A stretch of DNA of 64,000 nucleotides from Legionella sp. PATHC032. GTDB taxonomy: Bacteria; Pseudomonadota; Gammaproteobacteria; Legionellales; Legionellaceae. How positions within the stretch are numbered: the first letter of the stretch is position 1; each line of letters starts with the position of its first letter. Below the pieces are notes generated by a model. It was not told the DNA's origin. It searched no databases and saw nothing but the letters and a program-made list of their open reading frames with translations. Shown one piece after another: positions 9,154-19,290 of the stretch. Where the stretch lies: NCBI RefSeq assembly GCF_026191185.1, contig NZ_JAPHOV010000001.1, positions 3,258,501-3,322,500 of the forward strand. Reading direction: 5' to 3'. Both the position numbers and the translations under genes were made by a program.

Positions 9154-9400
9154 AATGATGAGCTATAGTTCAAGCTAAGGGAGATCATGCTAAACATGGA
9201 ATTTATGACAAGCCTAATCTTCGTACGATCGTTGAGGCAATGTTATATCGTATGCGTGTAGGCTATTGTTGGCGAGACCTACCGGCAGATTCTGTATGCT
9301 CGAATTCAATTTATCAACAATTAAATCGTTGACATTCAAAAAGAAAGTGATGAAATTGTTCTAAGAACCTAATCTTGAATGGGAGCTCATAGAGGGGTGA
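9154..9400 (+). pseudogene. IS5-family transposase fragment
   Basis: Translation gives LREIML, then after a one-base slip HGIYDKPNLRTIVEAMLYR and MRVGYCWRDLPAD, then SNSIYQQLNR and a stop. After another frame change it gives KLF-stop-EPNLEWELIEG. This is the recognisable N-terminal region of DDE transposases of the IS5 group (normally ...VEAMLYRMRVGCPWRDLP...). It is broken by at least one frameshift and several stops, and the catalytic C-terminal part is absent. It is a dead remnant. Confidence 0.8.
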
Positions 9401-9415
9401 ATTATTTGTACTCAG

Positions 9416-9736
9416 CTACATGGTACAGGTGCGTGCGATGCTAGAAACGAGACTATTAATAAATCCACAATAAAAATACAACCAAAACTCATGTGGCTGT
9501 AATTCATACCGGTTACCAATTGAACCTCCATTAACCTGAAGCAAATTACATGACTCAAAAGCTACACCGGAATTGATTTTAAGTTTACCAAAATCTTTAT
9601 ATATTATTGCGTTAGTTATCATTAAGATAGCTGCTAAGAAAATAAACCAATTTAATTTTTGGTCAATGCGTCGAAATAACACTTCTGAGCTTTTTAAAGG
9701 TTTTTCGATTTTAATAGATCTACTGCTTTTTTCCAT
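9416..9736 (-). CDS. hypothetical single-pass membrane protein
   Basis: A 106-residue frame starting MEKSSRSIKIEKPLK, with one clear membrane helix (about residues 30-46, LNWFIFLAAILMITNAII) and a predicted extracytoplasmic domain of about 55 residues rich in Asn/Gly. It lies inside the presumed IS remnant and beyond the transposase fragment, so it may be cargo, a truncated gene or non-functional. The ribosome site (AAAGA) is weak. No family recognised. Confidence 0.4.
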   Translation of the reverse strand: MEKSSRSIKIEKPLKSSEVLFRRIDQKLNWFIFLAAILMITNAIIYKDFGKLKINSGVAFESCNLLQVNGGSIGNRYELQPHEFWLYFYCGFINSLVSSIARTCTM

Positions 9737-10008
9737 TTTTATCTTTAATAAATTAAACGCTATTGCACATTAATTATGTAGATATCATACAAATTCTTAA
9801 ATGGCTTAATTCCATTTAAAAGAAGTTTGTCAACCGACCTATTAAATAATAACATTGTCGGTATTACTTTACATCCACATTACATTTTTTGTCTTTATCT
9901 TAATTAAATAACCGCATCCCCCCTACTCTAGCGGTATAAAGTTTATAAACGGGAATGCTGTTAATCAGACAATATAATATATAGAAATAATCTTGTTTGA
10001 TCCTATAT

Positions 10009-12438
10009 TAAATAAGATACCTGTGCGGCAGTGAACCTAATACCAAATTACCTTCTATATCCTTGTGTCTTCTAAGCTGCCTGTGCGGCAGTGAACTCGG
10101 ACAAATTCGCTCCGGACAAATCCGCATTCTTCTAAGCTGCCTGTGCGGCAGTGAACTCGGACAAATTCGCTTCGGACAAATTCGCTTCCTTCTAAGCTGC
10201 CTGTGCGGCAGTGAACTTTGATAATCTTCGTAAGGGTCGTTTTCTTGTACTTCTAAGCTGCCTGTGCGGCAGTGAACCTGCAGCAAGCGGTGCTTTAACA
10301 GCAGCTACTCTTCTAAGCTGCCTGTGCGGCAGTGAACTTTAGAGAGAATAATACTCCTGAACGTTTAGACTTCTAAGCTGCCTGTGCGGCAGTGAACTGG
10401 CTGCGGCTTCAAATACCAATTTGTATACACTTCTAAGCTGCCTGTGCGGCAGTGAACGCTCGTTTGGCTACTCCTTTGTTTCCTTTTATCTTCTAAGCTG
10501 CCTGTGCGGCAGTGAACAAATAAACTATAGCTAAATGAAACTGCTTGTTCTTCTAAGCTGCCTGTGCGGCAGTGAACCTTTACTGGTGTTGATGAGGACG
10601 TTTGGAAAGCTTCTAAGCTGCCTGTGCGGCAGTGAACTTAACCAGACCCACTGTGAGAGAAATTCGTTACTTCTAAGCTGCCTGTGCGGCAGTGAACAAT
10701 TTCATTACCCATCGGCTCGAATGAGAAAACTTCTAAGCTGCCTGTGCGGCAGTGAACAAGTGTATACATTTTAGACACTACCTGTAATTCTTCTAAGCTG
10801 CCTGTGCGGCAGTGAACCATACCTGCCCACGCTAATTGTAGATGTACATCTTCTAAGCTGCCTGTGCGGCAGTGAACTAAAAAGAAATGCGCAGAGGATC
10901 AGCCTTTGCCTTCTAAGCTGCCTGTGCGGCAGTGAACTCCATATAAAATAGTGGGTCGCTTTCGCCATCCTTCTAAGCTGCCTGTGCGGCAGTGAACAAC
11001 TAGTTTGAGGAACAGGCGTAACCATAATACTTCTAAGCTGCCTGTGCGGCAGTGAACGAATGAGGTTAATATGTACGATGTGGTAGATTCTTCTAAGCTG
11101 CCTGTGCGGCAGTGAACGAAGCCAGAGGGCTATTATAAAATAATTTTTTCTTCTAAGCTGCCTGTGCGGCAGTGAACATTATTTTTGTCTTTTCGCTATG
11201 CTCTTGGTACTTCTAAGCTGCCTGTGCGGCAGTGAACTTATGACGCTCAGTACGAACAATCAATTTACTCTTCTAAGCTGCCTGTGCGGCAGTGAACAGC
11301 TAGAAATTTGGATTTTGGCGTGGCTTTCTCTTCTAAGCTGCCTGTGCGGCAGTGAACATTTAAATTGAAAACTGCTAGATTATTTTGCACTTCTAAGCTG
11401 CCTGTGCGGCAGTGAACTTCCCATATTATTAATTATGGGAATTTTAATTCTTCTAAGCTGCCTGTGCGGCAGTGAACTATACCAATCAACGGAAACACTT
11501 GTTGCAGAACTTCTAAGCTGCCTGTGCGGCAGTGAACATTAAATGCTTCTAATTTAGTAACTTCCTTAACTTCTAAGCTGCCTGTGCGGCAGTGAACTTC
11601 GCAACGCCTCTAATTTCTTGGTATAACTTCTTCTAAGCTGCCTGTGCGGCAGTGAACCTGAATATTATTTTGTAAGAGTTATGAGTTCTCTTCTAAGCTG
11701 CCTGTGCGGCAGTGAACGAACAAATCCATCAAGATTGGCAAAAATAAAACTTCTAAGCTGCCTGTGCGGCAGTGAACAAATATCAGTAGGCTTTCCGATG
11801 TACTGTTTTGCTTCTAAGCTGCCTGTGCGGCAGTGAACATTCTGAGTTCCCGATTAAAAAAGGAGTTTTACTTCTAAGCTGCCTGTGCGGCAGTGAACAT
11901 CTCATAACATCGTCTGGATTTTCAGCAATGCTTCTAAGCTGCCTGTGCGGCAGTGAACAGAAATTATGCTAGAAGCTATTAACAAAGATACTTCTAAGCT
12001 GCCTGTGCGGCAGTGAACTTTTATATAAATGCCACACCATTGTCGCTATTCTTCTAAGCTGCCTGTGCGGCAGTGAACATGGCTGGGTATATGGCAATGG
12101 CCGGATATCTCTTCTAAGCTGCCTGTGCGGCAGTGAACTTGTCCAGGCATATGTGACCCCAAGCCAGCTTCTTCTAAGCTGCCTGTGCGGCAGTGAACTA
12201 AGCACTAAGGCTACTGAAATGGCTATGAATCTTCTAAGCTGCCTGTGCGGCAGTGAACTGCTCAGGACTCAGGGTAGTAAGTATGGATTTCTTCTAAGCT
12301 GCCTGTGCGGCAGTGAACATTTTTTGTCTTATATTCGTATTGCCTATTTACTTCTAAGCTGCCTGTGCGGCAGTGAACGAGCCTTTCAATTTCTCTAATT
12401 TAGGCTTCGCCTTCTAAGCTGCCTGTGCGGCAGTGAAC
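10009..12438 (-). CRISPR. type I-F CRISPR array, 41 repeats and 40 spacers
   Basis: Forty near-identical 28-bp repeats (10069-10096 to 12411-12438), plus one degenerate repeat at 10009-10036 in which the distal 12 bases are decayed. Spacers are 32 bp, with two of 33 bp (after the repeats ending near 10216 and 11777). On the minus strand each repeat begins GTTCACTGCCG and contains the CTGCC/GGCAG hairpin cut by Cas6f, leaving the 8-nt handle CTTAGAAG. The decayed end is far from the cas genes, so the leader is at the high-coordinate side and transcription runs right to left, co-directional with the cas operon. Frames that translate to repeated SLPHRQLRR or LLSCLCGSE are repeat artefacts. Confidence 0.98.
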
Positions 12439-12700
12439 TCGATTATAAACTATAAAAAAACAGAAAAAACAGTAAGTTATATACAAACTACTCTGTCACC
12501 CAATGTATTTCAATCAAGTTATAATCATCTGATTTTAAAACAAATTTTTAAGGAACCAAAATTATTAGTATTTGGAAGTTTAGAATAGCCAAGCCTAGAC
12601 TATTTTTTATTTTAATTCTATAAAAGGCTAAAATATTTGACTTAGCTAAAATTCTCTTCTTAAACTGATCAAATTCAATAGATTTGTCAATTTCTCTTTT
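12439..12700 (-). promoter_or_regulatory. CRISPR leader
   Basis: An AT-rich gap of 262 bp between the cas6f stop and the first intact repeat. It should hold the array promoter and the integration signals. An imperfect IHF site (one mismatch to the consensus) lies near 12512-12524 on the minus strand; type I-F adaptation is known to use IHF. No coding frame is seen. Confidence 0.65.
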
Positions 12701-13255
12701 CTAATCAAACCAAGGAACTGTAGCAGTTTTGGAAAGACCAAACTGATCAAACTCGCCAGAAATTGGTTTATCGAGCAGCTCTCCAAATTCAATATATCGG
12801 CGGTATTTTTTTCCGTTTGAATTACTAACTAGTTCAGCATATGGATAATCCAAACCATTGGAAAACATTTTAATTTTATATTGTCGAAACTCACTTTCCG
12901 TTATAGAACCACGTTTAACTAATCTCCTCATTTTGGATTGACTCATGGTAGATTGCTTGCGTGAAATAATTCGAAATTTACAATCGGTAGGAATTGGTTT
13001 AACTTGCCCTACACTACAGGTGGTGTTCGAAATATTGATCAGAATTAAATTCAGAAGCTTTTGCAAAACAGATCTTTCCCCATGAAGACGCAAAACATTT
13101 CCCAAACAAACATTGTACTTCGGAAAGCTAATTCCAATATTTTTTGAACCCAGATCGTACAAAATTTTATGTAGTTTTGTGTAAACCGTATTCAATAGAA
13201 CATTCAAACGCACTTCTGAATCTGGCTTGATAAGAATATCAACATAATAATCCAT
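12701..13255 (-). CDS. cas6f: CRISPR endoribonuclease Cas6f (Csy4)
   Basis: A 184-residue endonuclease that cuts the pre-crRNA at the base of the repeat hairpin and stays bound as the crRNA 3' cap. The start at 13255 gives MDYYVDILIKPD, matching the Csy4 N-terminus, and has AAGGAGA 5 bases upstream; the longer frame to 13336 would overlap cas5fv. His29 falls exactly where the catalytic His of Pseudomonas Csy4 lies. The arginine-rich helix (QSKMRRLVKRG) for hairpin binding is present, as is a Ser-containing segment (LVSNSNGKKYRRYIEFG) of the active site. It is the last cas gene, next to the leader. Confidence 0.93.
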   Translation of the reverse strand: MDYYVDILIKPDSEVRLNVLLNTVYTKLHKILYDLGSKNIGISFPKYNVCLGNVLRLHGERSVLQKLLNLILINISNTTCSVGQVKPIPTDCKFRIISRKQSTMSQSKMRRLVKRGSITESEFRQYKIKMFSNGLDYPYAELVSNSNGKKYRRYIEFGELLDKPISGEFDQFGLSKTATVPWFD

Positions 13256-13265
13256 ACTTTTCTCC

Positions 13266-14282
13266 TTAACGGACATCGATACGAGAAACATATGCCAAAC
13301 CCTTTTTCCCCAAGTAAAATGAGGAAACACCAGCATAATCGATCATATTTTTTAGCTCAATTGCCCTTTCAAGATTGACATCCAGGTATATATCTATTTG
13401 GCCGCTTGCTTTCCTTAAAGCGCGCTTAATTTTCCCCTCACCTTTGACATACTCCTCTCTAACATAGGGGTTACCATAGATCAATTTTTTAGGTCCGGTT
13501 GTATACTTATCCATAAAATCTTTTGCCGTAAATCCATTATTAGATATTCCGCTTATCATACCCATTTTAGATTTTACACCTGACATATCATGATGTGCCT
13601 CCAATCGATTAAGTTGAAGATAGAGTGATGAACAGTACATTGGAAGAATTTTTATCTGGCCTTTATGATCTAAAGGATTATATTTATCAAAAATTGAAGC
13701 CAGTTTTGCAGAGGCTAATTTTGCATGTTCAGTATTTTCTACAGACTTCATTTTTTTAATATACTCCAAGCGATTTAAAATGCTTATTGGATTAAGCTCA
13801 ATAGTACTCTCTAGTTTTATGTTATGAAGTATGAATTGGCACAACTGATTAAAATCAAGCCAAAGAACGCCCCACAACAACTGTGAGAAGTCAGATTGGA
13901 AAATTGGATCTTTCACCTTAATCATTCCTGTAAATGCATTTCGATCCGTGTTACCACTCATATTTCTTACATAAACGATTTCCTGACATTGTATTTTTGG
14001 TCTATCCTCAAACCGAATAACTTGGACAATATCTTCAAAATAATGATTATGATTACCATAGCCCGCTCTAATCTGATAAAGTTTCCGTTGATCACCAATT
14101 AATCTATTTAGAACACCAAGCACAGTATCAAGTGTAATTTCTCTAGATTTATAGTTTTCCTCCACCTCTAATTTTGACATTGAACCTATAAAATTCCGTC
14201 CTTTTTTAGGGAGTGGCTCATTATTCGAGCCATCAAGAAAAGAGTTGCGCCAAGACGCCTCATAATCAATGGTTATTTTCAT
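13266..14282 (-). CDS. cas5fv: Cascade subunit Cas5fv of the minimal type I-F2 system
   Basis: A 338-residue protein starting MKITIDYEASWRNSFLDGSNNEPLP. This N-terminus, the LNRLIGDQRKLYQIR stretch, NAFTGMIKV, YTTGPKKLIYGNPYV and the C-terminal AGVSSFYLGKKGLAYVS correspond to Cas5fv of the Shewanella putrefaciens I-Fv system as I recall it. In that system Cas5fv caps the crRNA 5' end and, in the absence of a large subunit, also recognises the PAM. It starts 3 bases after the cas7fv stop and ends 10 bases before cas6f. It is longer than typical Cas5 proteins, in line with its double role. Confidence 0.9.
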   Translation of the reverse strand: MKITIDYEASWRNSFLDGSNNEPLPKKGRNFIGSMSKLEVEENYKSREITLDTVLGVLNRLIGDQRKLYQIRAGYGNHNHYFEDIVQVIRFEDRPKIQCQEIVYVRNMSGNTDRNAFTGMIKVKDPIFQSDFSQLLWGVLWLDFNQLCQFILHNIKLESTIELNPISILNRLEYIKKMKSVENTEHAKLASAKLASIFDKYNPLDHKGQIKILPMYCSSLYLQLNRLEAHHDMSGVKSKMGMISGISNNGFTAKDFMDKYTTGPKKLIYGNPYVREEYVKGEGKIKRALRKASGQIDIYLDVNLERAIELKNMIDYAGVSSFYLGKKGLAYVSRIDVR

Positions 14283-14285
14283 TTT

Positions 14286-15242
14286 CTATTCCTCTTTCGC
14301 CTCGAAATAAATAGCATATTCTTCTTCTGGTGTATGAGAAATTTGATTAGGTGAACGCTTAATTCGCATCATTTGATTACTATTATTAAAGTCAACATTA
14401 ACCTCATCGACGTACATGTAAGCTTTTGCTTGGCGGATACAAAGATTTTTTATCAAATCTATAGTTGTCTCTACAAGGGCTTGTATTGCATCCTGGTTCA
14501 AAAGAATTCCAGCCTCACCAATTTCAAAAATAGTGCCCTTACGAACATAATTCGGATGGAATATTACCTTCGGGTTCAATGATGGCTTCAGAGACTGTAT
14601 ATATTCTTCAACGACTTTAGCTACATTATCTCCTTGAGAATCTTCAATATTCATTGCAGCACGATCAAATTTATTATCTAGTGAGATAAACTGGAGTTGC
14701 TCTACACTAATGGAACCATAGGAGATATACTGAGTATCACCAAACGTGGTTTTGGAAAAAAAAGAAGAGCTATCTCTTTTTCCCGACCTAGTAAACTGCT
14801 CAAAATTTCCATTACCCAGTTGATCAACAAAATCCTCTAATAATAAAGGGCTAGTTCGCTTATATTGACTAGCAGGTACCACATAACCTCTAATAAGACC
14901 CGTTATAGAGGCAAGTACTTTTTCAATATTTTTTTCCTCTGCATAATGCAAATCAAATGCCTGTGCTCTAAAGAGGTGATGACGAATACAATTTTGGCTG
15001 ATATATAAGGGGGTTTTTCTAAAGTCAACATCAGTAGGTTCTTTCACGTGTTTATAGCCTTTTTCACTGATTTCACCTGTTAAATTGGTATATCCTCTAA
15101 GTTTAGGCATTGTGTGATTGCTCTTACCTAGCTTACTATCTTCCTGAACTTTTAAAGTAGTTGGGCCATTCCAATTGACTACCCCATGACCAAAAGCAGT
15201 TATTTTAAAATCAACGCTTTTAATGCCTGTAATTTTCTCCAT
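14286..15242 (-). CDS. cas7fv: Cascade backbone subunit Cas7fv of the minimal type I-F2 system
   Basis: A 318-residue protein from the ATG at 15242 ([20 protein letters not shown]), preceded by AGAGGA. A longer frame to 15314 would overlap cas2-3 and lacks a ribosome site. Blocks [16 protein letters not shown], [48 protein letters not shown] and [16 protein letters not shown] match the Cas7fv family. Copies of Cas7 form the helical filament along the crRNA spacer. It lies between cas2-3 and cas5fv. A canonical I-F system would have cas8f and cas5f before cas7f, and neither is present. Confidence 0.92.
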   Translation of the reverse strand: MEKITGIKSVDFKITAFGHGVVNWNGPTTLKVQEDSKLGKSNHTMPKLRGYTNLTGEISEKGYKHVKEPTDVDFRKTPLYISQNCIRHHLFRAQAFDLHYAEEKNIEKVLASITGLIRGYVVPASQYKRTSPLLLEDFVDQLGNGNFEQFTRSGKRDSSSFFSKTTFGDTQYISYGSISVEQLQFISLDNKFDRAAMNIEDSQGDNVAKVVEEYIQSLKPSLNPKVIFHPNYVRKGTIFEIGEAGILLNQDAIQALVETTIDLIKNLCIRQAKAYMYVDEVNVDFNNSNQMMRIKRSPNQISHTPEEEYAIYFEAKEE

Positions 15243-15273
15243 AGTAGGTTTCCTCTTTTGGATTGAGTTGGTC

Positions 15274-18252
15274 TTAAGTTTCGGTTTTTTGAAAATGTTG
15301 TTTGAGTTTGTCAATCGACATGGCTCCTACAGGCTGTTTATCACTGATTACGTAATAGATAGCTTGTGGGTGTGCTGCATTCATTCCACCGATATGATCT
15401 AGATCCTTTGGAGTATAACTAAGATAAATTGGTGTCTCTGGAGAACGAGCCTCTTTAATTAAATCCCATTCATTGCGTGCCTGCTTGTAGCCAGTGCTGT
15501 ATTTAATATTATGGTGTTTTTTTCGCATATACTGAACAAGATTATTATTATCCTCACCATAACCTCTCATACTTTCAACTGACGCAGTCAGGTGTGTTTG
15601 TAACAATGTGGAATCAAATTCCTCTCTATAGGCATAATCATTGGTAAATTCATAGTGTAGTGTTTCTGTCACCCTGCAAATAGCCATTTGTACAAAGCGA
15701 TTATCGCTTCTAAGTGAGTTAGCAGATATTTTAATTACTTCATCAGTCCTTTTCGTTTTTTGTGGAATAGAGATAGGGTCAATAACTTTTTCATTGATTA
15801 AATCTACACTTTTTTTAAGAGCCTTTAGGAAGTCCTCTTTGACAGCTTTCTGTGATGCTGGGGTTGAATAAAATTCCCTATAATATTTATATAGTTGATT
15901 GATACTTACTTCACTATTATCTTTCAATTTATCTTTTAAAAACTTAAGCCAAGCTTTAGTGCTTTGCCAAATGCAAAGTTGGTTTAAAAATCTAGCGCAA
16001 TGGCTCGTTTGTTTGCCCTCCTTATCAATACTTTCAGGTAATACAGTAATATAGTGATTAGCTTCTGAATTAACACCAAAGCGATCTAAGCGCCCTAGCC
16101 GCTGTAGCCAGTTTTCTGCACAAGTCAATTCCGTCAACATACGATCACAACTGATATTTAGAGATGCCTGAATAATAGGACCACTTCTAAGCACATCAAA
16201 GCGTTGGTTACCATTACGTTTAAAACTTTCAAATACCTGATTAAACCAGTATGCCTTATCCTGCTTGGTATATTTCGAATGCAGTAAAACACTGTTTTCT
16301 GTGGTGTAGTGTTTTAGATAACCAATCTGTGCATCTTGAGCTGTATTGCTAATAATAAAAGTATTACTTTGTTGATATTCAGTGATAAGAGGACTTAACG
16401 CCTCTTTTTCATTATAAGTTTTAAATTCAATTAGATAGCGCGAGCTATTAAAGCTATCGATGGCTACAATATCTTCGCCAGGAATATCAAGAAATTCTTT
16501 CAGAAAAAAGTAATGTGGTGTAGCAGAGACCAATAGGGTATTCGCTTGCGAGCCCCTTTTTTTCTTGACCTCAAGCAACTCACCAAAAAGAAGATTAAAG
16601 GCAGGCATATGAATAAGTTCATGAAATTCATCAAACACTACATGTGCCTGCATTAAATCAATTAACGCCACAACTTTATGATGTGTAATAACAGTATTCA
16701 CAACCTGATCAATCGTGGTTATAACAATATCTCCAGAAAAATAAGCTTCTTCATTAGTTTCAGGTGCATCATCAAAAGTCATACCACTACTTAATATTTT
16801 CTTATATTCACCAGTAAAGATTTCAATCTGGCAATCCGGAAGATAATCTGATGCTGTTAAGTCATTCAGTAAACCAAGACAAACCTGTACTCGAGGGCAA
16901 ATCCATATAATTTTTTTTGCTTCTGTGAGTAATGCCCATTCCAGAGATATTTTTGTTTTACCACATCCAGCAGGCCCCTCAAGGACACTAATGTTAGGAA
17001 GCTCATTAATTTTGGCAATTTTTTGTAAATTAGATAACTTTTTAGCTACTTCACTTTGCACACGATTTTGATCACTTGCAGGGAAACGCTTCTCAAAACC
17101 TTCGAGACAACTACGGATTCCATTAAGCAATTGACTATCTTCTTGCATGAGATTATCCACTAACTCCTTTAATGAGCCTTCAGCAAGATACTCTTCAAGA
17201 TCCTCCGCAGAGCATGATGATACCAAACGATCAGCGCTAATAACTGCTGAGCGAATTAGATTATTTAGAGCGTTATGTCTTATATCATTTTTATATCTTT
17301 CTAAATCATCTAATATGTTGTCATATTTTTTGAATTTTGGCAGGCTATTATCTGTTAATACAAAGGTTTTTGCAAAATCTGGCATTAAACTTGGGATATT
17401 AAATTTACTTGCAAATATGGAAACATCTTTCAAAACTACCTTAGCTTGAAAGTAAATATCGTTAATATTCATACTACCTAATGATGCATTAAAAATGGTG
17501 AATATCTTTTCTGCATCAATAAATTTATCATCCTTTCTAAAAGGCTTAGTATGGTGCCAGTAAATTCCATGAGCAATATAGATTCGCTGATGTTTCGAAA
17601 GACTTTGTGATTCAACAAGCAATGCCTCACTTAGTAACCATGAAAGCTCGTGATGTCTTGGATAACTTTCGAAGGAGAATCTCTTAGGCGCATCAATATG
17701 TACCCCATCCTCAGGGACTATATTTTCTGAAAGTTTATTGTTTTTTTTACAAACCCAACTCTGAAACGCTGGATCTATTTTTCCAATATCATGCAATATT
17801 CCAGATATAAAAGCGGATTGTCTTAATTTGTTATCATCGACACCCATTTTTTCCAGCAAATAGTAAGCAACATAACCTACCGAAAAAAGGTGATGGCTTA
17901 GAGACTGTGCTTTAGTGTTAGCAATTAAATGACCAGTTTCAATGGGCAATTTATCCATTATGACTTCCTTTGATGTAAAATTAACAGGTACAACACCAAG
18001 ATGGTTAAAAGCTTGTCTCCGACCAACCACCCAAACCAGCTCGGTTTTCGATCTTGTTCTAATCCAATGACAACAAACTGCTGTGTTTTTACTGGCAGTT
18101 TTACTCAGCAGCTTCTTAACTGCCAACAATCCTTCTTGGGTTATTACTGTCCGCCAAGTTTTATCACCGATGCGATCTGCAAAAGCATCCAAAACACGAC
18201 GAGTTCTAGCAAGCGCTTTCTTTTCACATTGAGAAATGAAGACAACCATCAT
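15274..18252 (-). CDS. cas3: Cas2-Cas3 fusion nuclease-helicase, type I-F
   Basis: A 992-residue fusion specific to type I-F. Residues 1-~95 are a Cas2 domain ([23 protein letters not shown]). Then comes the HD nuclease ([25 protein letters not shown], ...RHHELSW, HGIYWHH). The superfamily-2 helicase follows, with Walker [11 protein letters not shown], Walker B/motif II VFDEFHE (DEFH instead of DEAH), motif III SATPH and motif [12 protein letters not shown]. The C-terminal domain ends near HFQKTET. It degrades target DNA after Cascade recruitment and takes part in adaptation with Cas1. The start overlaps the cas1 stop (ATGA). All key residues appear intact, so the operon should be active. Confidence 0.97.
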   Translation of the reverse strand: MMVVFISQCEKKALARTRRVLDAFADRIGDKTWRTVITQEGLLAVKKLLSKTASKNTAVCCHWIRTRSKTELVWVVGRRQAFNHLGVVPVNFTSKEVIMDKLPIETGHLIANTKAQSLSHHLFSVGYVAYYLLEKMGVDDNKLRQSAFISGILHDIGKIDPAFQSWVCKKNNKLSENIVPEDGVHIDAPKRFSFESYPRHHELSWLLSEALLVESQSLSKHQRIYIAHGIYWHHTKPFRKDDKFIDAEKIFTIFNASLGSMNINDIYFQAKVVLKDVSIFASKFNIPSLMPDFAKTFVLTDNSLPKFKKYDNILDDLERYKNDIRHNALNNLIRSAVISADRLVSSCSAEDLEEYLAEGSLKELVDNLMQEDSQLLNGIRSCLEGFEKRFPASDQNRVQSEVAKKLSNLQKIAKINELPNISVLEGPAGCGKTKISLEWALLTEAKKIIWICPRVQVCLGLLNDLTASDYLPDCQIEIFTGEYKKILSSGMTFDDAPETNEEAYFSGDIVITTIDQVVNTVITHHKVVALIDLMQAHVVFDEFHELIHMPAFNLLFGELLEVKKKRGSQANTLLVSATPHYFFLKEFLDIPGEDIVAIDSFNSSRYLIEFKTYNEKEALSPLITEYQQSNTFIISNTAQDAQIGYLKHYTTENSVLLHSKYTKQDKAYWFNQVFESFKRNGNQRFDVLRSGPIIQASLNISCDRMLTELTCAENWLQRLGRLDRFGVNSEANHYITVLPESIDKEGKQTSHCARFLNQLCIWQSTKAWLKFLKDKLKDNSEVSINQLYKYYREFYSTPASQKAVKEDFLKALKKSVDLINEKVIDPISIPQKTKRTDEVIKISANSLRSDNRFVQMAICRVTETLHYEFTNDYAYREEFDSTLLQTHLTASVESMRGYGEDNNNLVQYMRKKHHNIKYSTGYKQARNEWDLIKEARSPETPIYLSYTPKDLDHIGGMNAAHPQAIYYVISDKQPVGAMSIDKLKQHFQKTET

Positions 18253-19217
18253 AGAGTGTTTTCTCCAATATTTTCTAATTCCCAGTCTGTTTTTAAAGCC
18301 ACTGATTTCACTTGATTAAACATAAAATCCAGAGAATTATGATCTACAAAAGCCTGCAAACACTGCTGGCGAAACTCTTGCTCACTAGCATTTTCTTTAG
18401 CACAGATAAAAGCCCATGGTAAAATTATGGCATCTTTGATCAAATCAGCCACATCAAACACCAATGCTCCCCGTCTCGTTTTACCATGCATAACAGCAAA
18501 GCCATGAGGAATACCTAGCGACCAAAGTGTTGTTGCGCCTAACCCATAAGCAAGATAGTTACCATGGTTTAAAAATATGTTGGCCTTATCCACTGCTTCT
18601 CTTTGACGGCTAAATTTGCCATAGTTAGTTCTACTTGCAGCGTAAATGTAAAGTTGTTTTGTTAACTCCGCTTCACATTGCATAAGTTTGTTAACATCAC
18701 ATGCGCTTATGATTTTAGTTTCACAAATTAATAATTTTTCTTGCAAGTCATTGTAATTAAATCCTTCTGCAGCAAGATCGCGGCTTTTTTTCCATTGAGT
18801 TTTCAAATACTCAATGCGGGATAATTGAAATTGTTTTGCGGCCTGTAAGCGCTTTTTCTCATCAAACCAGAATTTCATCCACCCCTGCATATATTCCGTA
18901 GGGCGATATTCACTTTGAGGAGTAAGCCACTCTATTTCGGTAGCCATTAGCAAAGGTGTTCCTCCTCCTCCACAAAAACCGACGACTACTCCTGCTTGAG
19001 CCAACATACGCATAGCAGCTTGAGTAATAGATGTTCCCGTCCCTAGTAATAAGCATGTTGTATTAGCAATTGGAATATTCCAATATTGGTTTTCGTCTTT
19101 TTCTTCTGTAAGATAAAGTATGCGCCCATCCTTTTGCATAATTCGGCATTTTTCTAAGTAATAAATATTGGCGCGTTTTGAATGTAAAATTGCTTTTAAA
19201 TCTGTTAAAATTTCCAT
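18249..19217 (-). CDS. cas1: CRISPR integrase Cas1, type I-F
   Basis: A 322-residue integrase that inserts new spacers. The ATG at 19217 (MEILTDLKAILHSKRANIYYLE) has AGGA 6 bases upstream and matches the family N-terminus. An upstream in-frame TTG at 19232 is unlikely. Typical I-F blocks are YWNIPIANTTCLLLGTGTSITQAA, GVVVGFCGGGGTPLL, the metal-binding HGKTRRGALVFDVADLIKD region, and the C-terminal FICAKENASEQEFRQ. It is the first gene of the cas operon and overlaps cas2-3 by 4 bases. Confidence 0.96.
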   Translation of the reverse strand: MEILTDLKAILHSKRANIYYLEKCRIMQKDGRILYLTEEKDENQYWNIPIANTTCLLLGTGTSITQAAMRMLAQAGVVVGFCGGGGTPLLMATEIEWLTPQSEYRPTEYMQGWMKFWFDEKKRLQAAKQFQLSRIEYLKTQWKKSRDLAAEGFNYNDLQEKLLICETKIISACDVNKLMQCEAELTKQLYIYAASRTNYGKFSRQREAVDKANIFLNHGNYLAYGLGATTLWSLGIPHGFAVMHGKTRRGALVFDVADLIKDAIILPWAFICAKENASEQEFRQQCLQAFVDHNSLDFMFNQVKSVALKTDWELENIGENTL

Positions 19218-19261
19218 TAAAAATCCTGGCAATTTAGTTGTAGAAATCCATTTTCTTATGA

Positions 19262-19290
19262 ATCATGGGTCAGAATGGTGAAATTATCAA
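19262..19290 (-). promoter_or_regulatory. candidate cas operon promoter
   Basis: On the minus strand TTGATA (19285-19290), a 17-base gap, then CATGAT (19262-19267), about 45 bases before the cas1 ATG. The -35 matches 5 of 6 bases and the -10 matches 4 of 6. Found by eye only. Confidence 0.3.

Larger units (their letters stand above)
8978..9842 (+). mobile_element. degenerate IS5-family-like insertion sequence remnant
   Basis: The left end TTAGGGTCTGTTGACA (8978-8993) is the same terminal sequence as the MITE at 26121. A matching, imperfect, inverted end (TTGTCAACCGACCTATTA) occurs at about 9825-9842. Between them is a broken transposase N-terminus, followed by DNA encoding an unrelated small membrane protein. 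The right boundary is tentative because the interior does not continue the transposase. Confidence 0.5.

Noticed and set aside
10008-12398. Several open frames inside the CRISPR array, 60-92 codons long
   Set aside because: Their translations are the repeat read over and over (SLPHRQLRR or LLSCLCGSE) with spacer pieces between; they are artefacts of a 60-base period with no stop in one frame.
12439-19217. A hidden cas8f (csy1) gene
   Set aside because: All space between cas2-3 and cas6f is taken by cas7fv and cas5fv, and no further frame of 300 or more codons exists on either strand.
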